Origin: Thermomonas carbonis
GTDB lineage: Bacteria; Pseudomonadota; Gammaproteobacteria; Xanthomonadales; Xanthomonadaceae
Assembly (NCBI RefSeq): GCF_014396975.1
Contig: NZ_CP060719.1
Span: forward strand, 1,336,001-1,400,000
DNA: 64,000 bases
Direction of reading: 5' to 3'
Shown piece by piece: positions 8,861 through 16,527 of the stretch (position 1 is the stretch's first letter; every line of letters begins with the position of its first letter). The translations under genes were made by a program, and so were the position numbers. The notes beneath the pieces are model-generated. The model ran no database searches. It was not told the DNA's origin and was given only the letters and a program-made list of their open reading frames with translations.

Positions 8861-10143
8861 TGGCGATCTCCCTGCTGTTCCTGGTGTTCGCCTTGCTGCT
8901 GATCATCGGCGTGCCGGTCGCGTACGCGCTGGCGGCCTCCGCACTCGTCACCCTGCTGTACCTCGACCTGCCGTCGGTGGTGCTGGTCCAGCAGATTTCC
9001 GCCGGCACCGGTTCGGCATCGCTGATCGCGATCCCGCTCTTCATCTTCGCCGGCGAGATCATGATGCGCGGCGGCATCTCCGAGCGCCTGATCGCGTTGG
9101 CGGCGTCGCTGGTGGGCCGCCTGCGCGGCGGGCTGGGGCAGGTCTCGATCCTGTCCTCGCTGTTCTTCGGCGGTGTGTCCGGTTCCGCGATTGCCGATGT
9201 CTCCGCGGTCGGCGGCACCATGATCCCGCAGATGGTCAAGCGCGGCTACGACCGCGACTTCGCGGTCAATGTCAGCGTGACCGCAGCGCTGGTCGCGTTG
9301 CTGGTGCCGCCGTCGCACAACCTCATCCTGTTCTCGGCCGCGGCCGGTGGCGGCCTGTCGATCGCCGACCTGTTCGCTGCCGGCATCGTCCCGGCGTTGC
9401 TGATGACCGTGGTGCTGATGGTCACCGGCTACGTGGTGGCGCGCCATCGCGGCTACGGCGTGGAGCCGTTCCCCGGCTGGCGTGCGGTGGCGGCACGGAT
9501 GGTGTCGGCGCTGCCGGGCCTGGGCCTGGTGACGCTGATCTTCGTCGGCATCCGTGCCGGCATCTTCACCGCGGTGGAGTCGGCGGCGATCGCGGTGGTC
9601 TATGCGTTGCTGGTGACCAGCGTGCTGTACCGGCAGCTCGACGTGCGCGAGTTCCTGGCCACGGTGGTGCATGCCGCGCGCAGCACCGGCGTGATCCTGT
9701 TCGTGATCGCCACCGCGGCGGTGTTCGGCTGGCTGCTGGCCTACCTGCAGGTGCCGGCGGCGGCGGTCGAGTTCCTGCAATCGTTTGCCCACAGCAAGTC
9801 GATGGTCCTGCTGATGATCATCGTGATGCTGCTGTTGCTGGGCACCTTCATGGACCTGGCGCCGCTGATCCTGATCTGCACGCCGATCTTCCTGCCGGTG
9901 GCCAGGGCCTACGGCATCGACCCGATCCACTTCGGCCTGGTGCTGGTGCTGGCTGGCGGCATCGGCCTGGTGACGCCGCCGGTGGGCTCGGTGCTGTTCA
10001 TCGGCACCGCGATCGGCAAGATCACGATTGCACAAAGCCTGCGCACGATCTGGCCGTTCTGGCTGGCCGGCGTGGTCGTGCTGCTGCTGGTCGCGTTCGT
10101 GCCCGAGTTGTCGATGTGGCTGCCGAAGGCACTCAAGGCGTGA
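8860..10143 (+). CDS. TRAP transporter large permease (DctM family)
   Basis: A 427-residue polytopic membrane protein with about eleven to twelve hydrophobic segments along its length. It carries DctM features such as IAIPLFIFAGEIMMRGGISERL near residue 55, GGVSGSAIADVSAVGG near 105, and TPPVGSVLFIGTAIGK near 370. It forms the ion-coupled translocation channel of the TRAP system. The start ATG overlaps the stop of the small permease by one base, and the next gene begins inside its own stop codon, so translation of the operon is coupled. Confidence 0.92.
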   Translation: MAISLLFLVFALLLIIGVPVAYALAASALVTLLYLDLPSVVLVQQISAGTGSASLIAIPLFIFAGEIMMRGGISERLIALAASLVGRLRGGLGQVSILSSLFFGGVSGSAIADVSAVGGTMIPQMVKRGYDRDFAVNVSVTAALVALLVPPSHNLILFSAAAGGGLSIADLFAAGIVPALLMTVVLMVTGYVVARHRGYGVEPFPGWRAVAARMVSALPGLGLVTLIFVGIRAGIFTAVESAAIAVVYALLVTSVLYRQLDVREFLATVVHAARSTGVILFVIATAAVFGWLLAYLQVPAAAVEFLQSFAHSKSMVLLMIIVMLLLLGTFMDLAPLILICTPIFLPVARAYGIDPIHFGLVLVLAGGIGLVTPPVGSVLFIGTAIGKITIAQSLRTIWPFWLAGVVVLLLVAFVPELSMWLPKALKA

Positions 10144-11276
10144 CCCTGCCTGCGGCGCTGCTGCATGCGGTGCTGGGTGTCGCGGTCATGCTGCCTGCGG
10201 TCGCGCAGGCGCAGGACGCGCCATCGCTGGCCGGTTTCGGCGACGCGATCCATCACTGGCGCAACGTGCATGGCGACAAGTACCCGCGGCATGCGCCGGA
10301 TGAGGTCGCGAAGATCGCCGACACCCTCCTGCTGTACCAGCGCGTGGACGGTGGCTGGAAGGAGAACGAGGATCCGGCACGCATCCTCGACGCCGACACC
10401 CATGCGCGCTTCGCCGAAGAGGCGAAGAAGACCGGCGGCAGTTTCGACAACCGCAACATCTACACGCAGCTGGATTACCTGGCCACGGCGTGGGCGATCA
10501 CCGGCAATGCGCGTTATCGCGATGGCAGCCTGCGCGGCCTGCAATTCACCCTGGCGCAGCAGATCGCGAGCTGCGGCGGCTGGCCGCACACGGTGCCGGC
10601 ACGCGAGTCCTACTATCCGCATATCACCATTGCCGACGATGTCACCGCCGGCGTGCTCGGCACCTTGCGCAAGGTGCTCGATGAGCGCGCGCGCTACGCC
10701 TTCGTCGACGCCGCCACGCTGGCCCGCGTGCGCGATGCGGTCACGCGCGGCGACGACTGCCTGCTGCGCCTGCAGGTGCGCCAGGGCGATCGCCTCGCCG
10801 GCTGGGTCGGTCAGTACGACGCCACCACGTTGCAGCCCGCGCAGGGCCGCAAATTCGAGCTGCCATCGATCACCGGGCAGGAAACTGTCGGCGTGGTGCG
10901 CTACCTGATGTCGATTCCGTCACCGTCGCCAGAGGTGATCGCGGCGGTGGATGGCGCGGTCGACTGGCTGCGCCGGGTCGAGCTGAAAGGATGGCGCATC
11001 GAGACCTTCGACGCCCCGCCGGAGCAGTTCCGCTATCACGGCACCGACAAGGACCGCAGGCTGGTTGCCGACCCGAACGCCAGCACGTGGGCGCGCTTCC
11101 ACGACCTGGCCGACAACAGCGCCGTGCTCGCAGACCGCGAAGGCCGCAGGCTGGCGCGCTATGAAGATGTCACCCGCGAGCGCCGCACCGGCTACGAGTG
11201 GTACGGCAGCTGGCCACGCGCACTGCTGAAGACCGAATATCCGCGCTGGCGCGCCGCGCTTGGCGGCGGTCGCTAG
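10140..11276 (+). CDS. Exported pectate lyase, PL10 (PelA) type
   Basis: The 378-residue product, starting from a GTG that overlaps the permease stop (GTGA), has a signal peptide ending near AQAQD and the (alpha/alpha)3-type fold sequence of polysaccharide lyase family 10: NVHGDKYP, DGGWKENED, GGSFDNRNIYTQLDYLATAW, SCGGWPHTVP, ITIADDVTAGVLG and the C-terminal RTGYEWYGSWPRALLKTEYPRW. Members cleave polygalacturonate by beta-elimination, usually with calcium. Another in-frame GTG at 10116 lies inside the permease gene and would spoil the signal peptide. It is the last gene of the hydratase-TRAP operon, so lyase production is tied to import of its products. Confidence 0.9.
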   Translation: MTLPAALLHAVLGVAVMLPAVAQAQDAPSLAGFGDAIHHWRNVHGDKYPRHAPDEVAKIADTLLLYQRVDGGWKENEDPARILDADTHARFAEEAKKTGGSFDNRNIYTQLDYLATAWAITGNARYRDGSLRGLQFTLAQQIASCGGWPHTVPARESYYPHITIADDVTAGVLGTLRKVLDERARYAFVDAATLARVRDAVTRGDDCLLRLQVRQGDRLAGWVGQYDATTLQPAQGRKFELPSITGQETVGVVRYLMSIPSPSPEVIAAVDGAVDWLRRVELKGWRIETFDAPPEQFRYHGTDKDRRLVADPNASTWARFHDLADNSAVLADREGRRLARYEDVTRERRTGYEWYGSWPRALLKTEYPRWRAALGGGR

Positions 11277-11318
11277 AATCGAACCATTCCACCGCTTTCC
11301 GAAGAGTCCGCCCCGTCC

Positions 11319-12371
11319 ATGACCGTCCGCAGGAAATCCGCCGGTTCCGATGCCGCTGCATCGGGCAAGGCCTCCACGATCAACGACATCGCCCGCTTGT
11401 CGGGAGTGTCGAAGAAGACCGTGTCGCGGATCATCAACGACTCGCCGCTGGTGCGGAAGGACACCCGCGACCGCGTGGAAGCGGTGATGCGCGAGGTCGG
11501 TTATTCGCCGGATCCGATGGCGCGCGGGCTGGCGTTCCGCAAGTCGTTCCTGATCGGCATGGTCTACGACAACCCGACCGCGCAGTACATCGTCAACATG
11601 CAGTACGGCGCGCTGGACGCGTTGCGCGATTCCGGCTTCGAGCTGGTCGTGCATCCCTGCGACAGCCGCAGCCCCGGCTACATCGACGGCGTGCGCCGTT
11701 TCGCCCAGCAGCAGAAACTGCACGGGGTGATGCTGGTGCCGCGTGCGTCGGAAGACCAGGCGCTGGCCGACATGCTGGCCGACATCGATTGCCGCTACAC
11801 GCGCATCGCCTCCGTGGCGATGGATGAGCCGTCGCGAATGGTGGTCACCCACGACCGCAACGGCGCGGCCGAAGTCGCCGATTACCTGCTCGGCCTGGGC
11901 CACACCGACATCGCCCTTATCACCGGCCCGCAGGCGTATCGCTCGGCGATCGAGCGCACCCAGGGCTTCATCGAGGCGATGGCCAGCAAGGGCGTGCAGG
12001 TGCCGAAGGCGCGCGTGGTCGAAGCCGGCTACACCTTCGAGTCCGGCGTCGCCGCGGCGGAGAAGCTGCTGTTCGGCAAACAGCGCCCGACCGCGATCTT
12101 CTGCGGCAACGACGAAATGGCCGCAGGCGTGTACAAGGTCGCGATGCGCGCCGGCATCGCCATCCCGCGCCAGCTCTCGGTGATCGGTTTCGATGACAGT
12201 CCGTTGGCCTCGCGGTTGTGGCCCTCGCTGACCTCGGTGCGCCGCCACACCCGCGACACCGGCCGCATCGCCGCGGCGATGCTGATCCAGCCGGAAGCGG
12301 CGGTGGCGCTGTCCGCGGCCAGCATCCGCCCGCACCTGATCATCCGCGACTCCGCCCAGCCGCCCGAATGA
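11319..12371 (+). CDS. LacI-family transcriptional regulator of the pectin locus
   Basis: This 350-residue protein has an N-terminal LacI helix-turn-helix at about residues 20-43 ([20 protein letters not shown]) with the hinge helix near 60-70, then a periplasmic-binding-protein-like effector domain. It also has a 19-residue Ser/Ala-rich N-terminal extension. It sits between the TRAP/pectate lyase operon and kduI/kduD, so control of pectin or 2-keto-3-deoxygluconate use is likely, as for KdgR/UxuR-type LacI proteins of xanthomonads. A -10-like TAGAAT at 11274-11279 overlaps the stop codon of the preceding gene. The proposed operator palindromes are listed separately. The effector is not known. 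Confidence 0.9.
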   Translation: MTVRRKSAGSDAAASGKASTINDIARLSGVSKKTVSRIINDSPLVRKDTRDRVEAVMREVGYSPDPMARGLAFRKSFLIGMVYDNPTAQYIVNMQYGALDALRDSGFELVVHPCDSRSPGYIDGVRRFAQQQKLHGVMLVPRASEDQALADMLADIDCRYTRIASVAMDEPSRMVVTHDRNGAAEVADYLLGLGHTDIALITGPQAYRSAIERTQGFIEAMASKGVQVPKARVVEAGYTFESGVAAAEKLLFGKQRPTAIFCGNDEMAAGVYKVAMRAGIAIPRQLSVIGFDDSPLASRLWPSLTSVRRHTRDTGRIAAAMLIQPEAAVALSAASIRPHLIIRDSAQPPE

Positions 12372-12412
12372 CCCCCGTGGATCGCGTTCGACGGCTTTTG
12401 TCGCGCCGCAAA

Positions 12413-12442
12413 ATGACACCGGTGTCCAGGACTCGCTAGAAT
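12413..12442 (+). promoter_or_regulatory. kduI promoter with overlapping palindromic operator
   Basis: ATGACA (12413-12418, five of six -35 consensus bases) and TAGAAT (12437-12442) are 18 bases apart. The near-perfect palindrome TGACACCGGTGTCC (12414-12427) covers the -35 box and part of the spacer, the expected place for a repressor. A related site lies in the pectate lyase/hydratase divergent promoter. Binding by the adjacent LacI protein is inference. Confidence 0.65.
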
Positions 12443-12507
12443 CCGCCAAACCCCTCACGTCCGATGCCCGATCACGGGCACCACGAAGCACCGCCGGAGC
12501 ACCCTGC

Positions 12508-13356
12508 ATGTTCAGCAAGACCTACCACGCCACCCATCCGGACATGATGTCCGGCGCCAGCAACGACCAGCTCCGCGACCGCTACCTGGTCGGCGAGATG
12601 TTCGTCGCCGACGACATCCGGTTGAGCTACTCGCACAACGAACGCTTCGTGATCGGCGGCGCGGCCCCGGTGAGCAAGTCGGTCGAATTGCCGAAGCAGA
12701 CCGAGCCGGCTTCGGCGGCCGGCCATCCGTTCCTGGAGCGTCGTGAGCTGGGCGTGATCAACGTCGGCGGCGGCACCGGCACGGTCACCGTCGATGGCAG
12801 CAGCTTCGAGCTGGGCCCGAAGGATGGCCTGTACATCGCGATGGGCAGCAACGACGTCTCGTTCGCGTCGGCCGATGCGGCCAACCCGGCGAAGTTCTAC
12901 CTGGCCTCGACCCCGGCGCATGCGCGCTTCGAGACCAAACAGCTGTCGATCAAGAACGCCGTATCGCTGGAGCGCGGCGCGCTGGAGACCAGCAACGAGC
13001 GGACCATCTACCAGTTCATCGTGCCGGCGACCTGCCAGTCCTCGCAGTTGCTGCTGGGCCTGACCGTGCTCAAGACCGGCAGCGTGTGGAACACCATGCC
13101 GCCGCACCTGCACGACCGTCGCAGCGAGATCTATTTCTACTTCGACCTCGCCGCCAACGATCGCGTCTACCACTTCATGGGCGAGCCGGACGCGCAGCGC
13201 CACATCGTGGTGCAGAACGACGAAGCGGTGATCTCGCCGCCGTGGTCGATCCACATGGGTTCGGGCACCAGCAACTACGCCTTCATCTGGGCAATGGGCG
13301 GCGAGAACCTGGACTACACCGACATGCACGTGCTGGACATCTGCCAGCTCAAGTAA
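12508..13356 (+). CDS. kduI: 5-keto-4-deoxyuronate isomerase (5-dehydro-4-deoxy-D-glucuronate isomerase)
   Basis: The 282-residue cytoplasmic enzyme is full length for KduI. It converts 5-keto-4-deoxyuronate, formed from unsaturated galacturonate, to 2,5-diketo-3-deoxygluconate. The bicupin metal site is visible: His200 and His202 in MPPHLHDRR, Glu207 in SEIYFYF, and His249 in [10 protein letters not shown]. The start at 12508 follows CCGGAG with suitable spacing. It is followed 60 bases later by kduD, the next enzyme of the pathway, and preceded by a promoter containing the candidate LacI operator. Confidence 0.96.
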   Translation: MFSKTYHATHPDMMSGASNDQLRDRYLVGEMFVADDIRLSYSHNERFVIGGAAPVSKSVELPKQTEPASAAGHPFLERRELGVINVGGGTGTVTVDGSSFELGPKDGLYIAMGSNDVSFASADAANPAKFYLASTPAHARFETKQLSIKNAVSLERGALETSNERTIYQFIVPATCQSSQLLLGLTVLKTGSVWNTMPPHLHDRRSEIYFYFDLAANDRVYHFMGEPDAQRHIVVQNDEAVISPPWSIHMGSGTSNYAFIWAMGGENLDYTDMHVLDICQLK

Positions 13357-13416
13357 GCACCACGCATCGCCGTGCCCGCGTGCGGGCCGGTGCCAACACA
13401 AGGGGAAGGGCTCGTC

Positions 13417-14172
13417 ATGGCAAATCCGTTCAGTCTCGAAGGCAAGGTCGCGCTGGTGACCGGCGCCAATACCGGCCTCGGCCAGGGCATCGCATTGGCG
13501 CTGGCGGAAGCGGGCGCGGACATCGCCGGCGCCGGCATCGTCCCCGCCGATGAAACCGCCGAGAAAGTGCGCTCGATCGGCCGTCGCTTCGTCAACATCG
13601 ATGCCAACCTGATGAGCATCGAGCCGGTCACGCGCATCGTCGAGGAAACCCTCGCCGGCCTTGGCGGCTTCGACATCCTGGTCAACAACGCCGGCCTGAT
13701 CCGCCGCGCCGACGCAGTCGATTTCACCGAGAAGGACTGGGACGACGTGATGAACGTCAACATCAAGTCCGCGTTCTTCATGTCGCAGGCGGCGGGCAAG
13801 CACTTCATCGCCCAGGGCCGCGGCAAGGTCATCAACATCGCCTCGATGCTGTCGTTCCAGGGCGGCGTCCGCGTGCCGTCGTACACCGCGTCCAAGAGCG
13901 GCATTGCCGGCATCACCCGCCTGCTCGCCAACGAGTGGGGCAACAAGGGCGTGAACATCAACGCCATTGCGCCGGGCTACATGGCCACCGACAACACCGC
14001 GCAGCTGCGCGCCGACGAGGACCGCAACAAGGCGATCCTCGACCGCATCCCGGCGGGTCGCTGGGGCATCCCGGCCGACCTCGGCGGCACCGCGGTATTC
14101 CTGGCCTCCAGCGCGTCCGATTACGTCAACGGCGCGGTGATCCCGGTCGACGGCGGCTGGCTGGCGCGCTGA
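13417..14172 (+). CDS. kduD: 2-deoxy-D-gluconate 3-dehydrogenase (2,5-diketo-3-deoxygluconate reductase)
   Basis: This 251-residue short-chain dehydrogenase reduces 2,5-diketo-3-deoxygluconate to 2-keto-3-deoxygluconate with NAD(P)H in the cytoplasm. The cofactor motif TGANTGLGQG is at 15-24, NNAG at 90-93, and the catalytic residues are Ser143, Tyr156 and Lys160. The ATG at 13417 has GGGGAAGGG upstream and gives the usual length. It directly follows kduI. No kdgK or eda gene, the next pathway steps, is in the window. Confidence 0.94.
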   Translation: MANPFSLEGKVALVTGANTGLGQGIALALAEAGADIAGAGIVPADETAEKVRSIGRRFVNIDANLMSIEPVTRIVEETLAGLGGFDILVNNAGLIRRADAVDFTEKDWDDVMNVNIKSAFFMSQAAGKHFIAQGRGKVINIASMLSFQGGVRVPSYTASKSGIAGITRLLANEWGNKGVNINAIAPGYMATDNTAQLRADEDRNKAILDRIPAGRWGIPADLGGTAVFLASSASDYVNGAVIPVDGGWLAR

Positions 14173-14184
14173 GGCACACGCATA

Positions 14185-14241
14185 CGGGACAGGCGGGGCG
14201 AAATGGGCTCCCTCTCCAGGACATCACCCCTGTCTGTCCCG
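14185..14241 (+). other. Long-range inverted repeat between kduD and the esterase gene
   Basis: CGGGACAG (14185-14192) is complementary to CTGTCCCG (14234-14241), and the inner bases GGGG and CCCC can extend the stem after a small bulge. The loop holds about 30 bases. It lies in the 95-base gap before the SGNH esterase gene and could act as a weak terminator or leader structure; there is no T-run. Confidence 0.35.
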
Positions 14242-14267
14242 CTCTCTTCCGCTTCGGCGAGGTGCAT

Positions 14268-15407
14268 ATGCGCATCCTGTTGCTGATCCTTGCCGTATTG
14301 CTCGCGATGTCGAGTGCGACGGCCGAAGCGCAATCGCCGAAGCGCGTCTTCATCGTCGGCGACTCCACCGCCAGCGAGTACGGCTCCGAGCGCGCACCGC
14401 GCCAGGGCTGGGGCATGCAACTCCAGTCCTTCCTCGATCCCGCGGCGTGGCAGGTAAAGAACCACGCGCAGTCCGGGCGCAGTTCGCGCAGCTTCATCGA
14501 TGAAGGCTGGCTGAAGCCGGTGGAGGCATCGCTGACGCGTGGCAACGTGCTGCTGATCCAGTTCGGCCACAACGACGAGAAGGCCGAAGACCCGACCCGC
14601 TACAACGAACCCGCGCAGGCGTTCCCGCAGTGGCTGATGCGCTACGTCGCGCTGGCGCGCGAGAAGGGCGCCACGCCGATCCTCATTACCCCGCTGGCGC
14701 GACGCAAGTTCGAGCGCGGCAGCAAGATCGACCAGTTGCTGGACACGCACGGTGCGTACTCGATCGCGGTGCGCGAATTGGCGAAGCGCGAGCAGGTCGG
14801 ATTGATCGATCTCGATGCCGCAAGCACTGCATGGTTACGCGCGCTCGGCGACGACGCATCGAAGCCGTTTTACATGCACGTGCCCGAGCAGAAGCTCGCC
14901 GACGACACCCACCTGCAGGCACGCGGCGCGACCGCTGTGGCATGCCTTGTCGTAGGCGCCTGGAAGACGCTGGATCCGGCGCTTGCGAAAACCGTGGTGC
15001 GCGATACCGACTGCGGCGCACGCGACACCGCATTGGCGGATCGCGCCGCGCAGGCGCATCCCTCGCAAGTCGTGCACGAAGCCGACATCGCCCGCCAGCA
15101 GCCCGGCCCGCACGGCGGTGCCGGCACCACCACCGCGTATCCGTTCTTCGCCGATGCGCCCGGCCTGAGCTTCTTCTTCCGCAAGCGCGTGCTGCACAAG
15201 GGTGCCGGCATCGGCATGCACCAGCACGACAAGGACGAGGTCTATTACGTCGTCAGCGGCAAGGGCCGCTACATCATGGACGGCACGATCCGCGACGTCG
15301 GCCCGGGCGACGCCATGCTCACCCGCACCGGCAGCACCCATTCGCTGATGCAGGCCGGCGAGGACGATCTGGTGATCCTGCTCGCGTATCCGAAGGCCGC
15401 GAACTAG
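14268..15407 (+). CDS. SGNH esterase (rhamnogalacturonan acetylesterase type) fused to a cupin domain
   Basis: The 379-residue product has a signal peptide (1 to about 21), an SGNH hydrolase domain and a separate C-terminal cupin. The esterase blocks are GDSTASEYG with Ser33, GHND at 100-103, and DDTH with Asp212 and His215, the pattern of rhamnogalacturonan acetylesterases, which remove acetyl groups from pectin backbones. A linker of about 50 residues leads to a cupin at about 290-379 with a complete metal-binding set: His318, His320, Glu324 and His358. The frame is open throughout, so the fusion is not an artefact of a lost stop. The cupin role is unknown; it may bind sugar or have isomerase activity. 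The gene follows kduD. Confidence 0.85.
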   Translation: MRILLLILAVLLAMSSATAEAQSPKRVFIVGDSTASEYGSERAPRQGWGMQLQSFLDPAAWQVKNHAQSGRSSRSFIDEGWLKPVEASLTRGNVLLIQFGHNDEKAEDPTRYNEPAQAFPQWLMRYVALAREKGATPILITPLARRKFERGSKIDQLLDTHGAYSIAVRELAKREQVGLIDLDAASTAWLRALGDDASKPFYMHVPEQKLADDTHLQARGATAVACLVVGAWKTLDPALAKTVVRDTDCGARDTALADRAAQAHPSQVVHEADIARQQPGPHGGAGTTTAYPFFADAPGLSFFFRKRVLHKGAGIGMHQHDKDEVYYVVSGKGRYIMDGTIRDVGPGDAMLTRTGSTHSLMQAGEDDLVILLAYPKAAN

Positions 15408-15411
15408 CGGC

Positions 15412-15618
15412 TCACCGTGTCGCGGCGTCGAGCGCCGCTTTCTCCTTCGCCGCCGCGTGTTCCGTATTCGCCACAGCCGCACGCGCTGCATCCTTGTACG
15501 CATCCGCGGCCTGCACGACCGCAGCGGCCTGCGGCTCGGGACGACGCTCCTCTTCCGGCGGCTTCGGCGGCGAACATGCCGCAACCAACAAGCAGGCAAT
15601 CGACAGGATCATGCGCAT
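15412..15618 (-). CDS. Small predicted lipoprotein
   Basis: A 68-residue protein starting at ATG 15618, with GGAGATC upstream. It has a short hydrophobic signal and a lipobox-like LVAAC ending at about residue 15, then a Pro/Glu-rich stretch and an Ala/Lys-rich amphipathic helix. It is probably a lipid-anchored periplasmic peptide. It converges with the SGNH-cupin gene, the stops being four bases apart, and is divergent from the SDR gene. No family is recognised. Confidence 0.6.
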   Translation of the reverse strand: MRMILSIACLLVAACSPPKPPEEERRPEPQAAAVVQAADAYKDAARAAVANTEHAAAKEKAALDAATR

Positions 15619-15684
15619 GGTGATCTCCGAAGCGGGCGAGCCGTGGCCTATCCTACGCCCGACCCTACGCATCGGAGCCCGCGC

Positions 15685-16464
15685 ATGTCTTCACCACGCT
15701 GGACCCTGGATGGACAACGCGCGCTGGTGACCGGTGCCAGCGCCGGCATCGGCCTGGCGATCTGCCGCGAATTGCTGGGCCTGGGCGCGCAGGTGCTGAT
15801 GGTCGCGCGCGACGCCGCCGCGCTGGAGCAGGCGCGCGCCGAACTTGAAGACGAATTCCCCGGTCCCGAGGACGCGGTGCTGGCGCTGCCTGCCGATGTC
15901 ACCGACGAAGAACAGCGCAACGAGATCCTCGATTGGGCGACGGACCTGGGCGGCCTGCACCTGCTGGTCAACAACGCCGGCGGCAACATCACCCGCCCGG
16001 TGCTCGACTACGGTGAAGACCAGTGGCGCGGCATCTTCGAGGTCAATCTGTTTTCCGCGTTCGAACTCTGCCGCGGCGCGTACCCGTTGCTGGCGAAACA
16101 CGCGTCATCGGCCATCGTCAACGTGGGCAGCGTATCCGGCATCACCCACGTGCGCAGCGGTGCGCCCTACGGCATGAGCAAGGCCGCGCTGCAGCAGATG
16201 ACCCGCAACCTCGCGGTGGAATGGGCGGAGGACGGCGTGCGCGTGAACTCGGTGGCCCCGTGGTACATCCGCACCCGCCGCACCAGCACCAAGCTGGCCG
16301 ATCCCGACTACCTCGATGAAGTCCTCCTGCGCACCCCGCTGGGCCGCATCGGCGAACCCGAGGAAGTGGCGGCCGTGGTGGCATTCCTGTGCATGCCGGC
16401 GTCCAGCTACATCACCGGTGAGTGCATCGCGGTGGATGGCGGGTTCTTGCGTTACGGGTTCTGA
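15685..16464 (+). CDS. SDR-family oxidoreductase (tropinone reductase-like)
   Basis: A 259-residue classical short-chain dehydrogenase with the cofactor motif [10 protein letters not shown] near residues 16-25, NNAGG near 97, NVGSVSG with the catalytic Ser near 147, and YGMSK with Tyr and Lys near 159-163. The closest type by sequence pattern is the plant tropinone-reductase-like group that is common in proteobacteria. The ATG at 15685 gives normal length. It stands alone between the pectin locus and the signalling operon; the substrate is unknown. A role in sugar-acid metabolism is possible from position only. Confidence 0.85.
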   Translation: MSSPRWTLDGQRALVTGASAGIGLAICRELLGLGAQVLMVARDAAALEQARAELEDEFPGPEDAVLALPADVTDEEQRNEILDWATDLGGLHLLVNNAGGNITRPVLDYGEDQWRGIFEVNLFSAFELCRGAYPLLAKHASSAIVNVGSVSGITHVRSGAPYGMSKAALQQMTRNLAVEWAEDGVRVNSVAPWYIRTRRTSTKLADPDYLDEVLLRTPLGRIGEPEEVAAVVAFLCMPASSYITGECIAVDGGFLRYGF

Positions 16465-16527
16465 CGCGCGTCGGGCCTGACAACAGCTCAAGGCTTGAAG
16501 CGTCGTTTGGGGGTAGGATGCAAGCGC

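Noticed and set aside
13381..13416. Possible operator upstream of kduD
   Set aside because: The gap contains no copy of the GACACC/GGTGTC palindrome. kduD is probably read from the kduI promoter.
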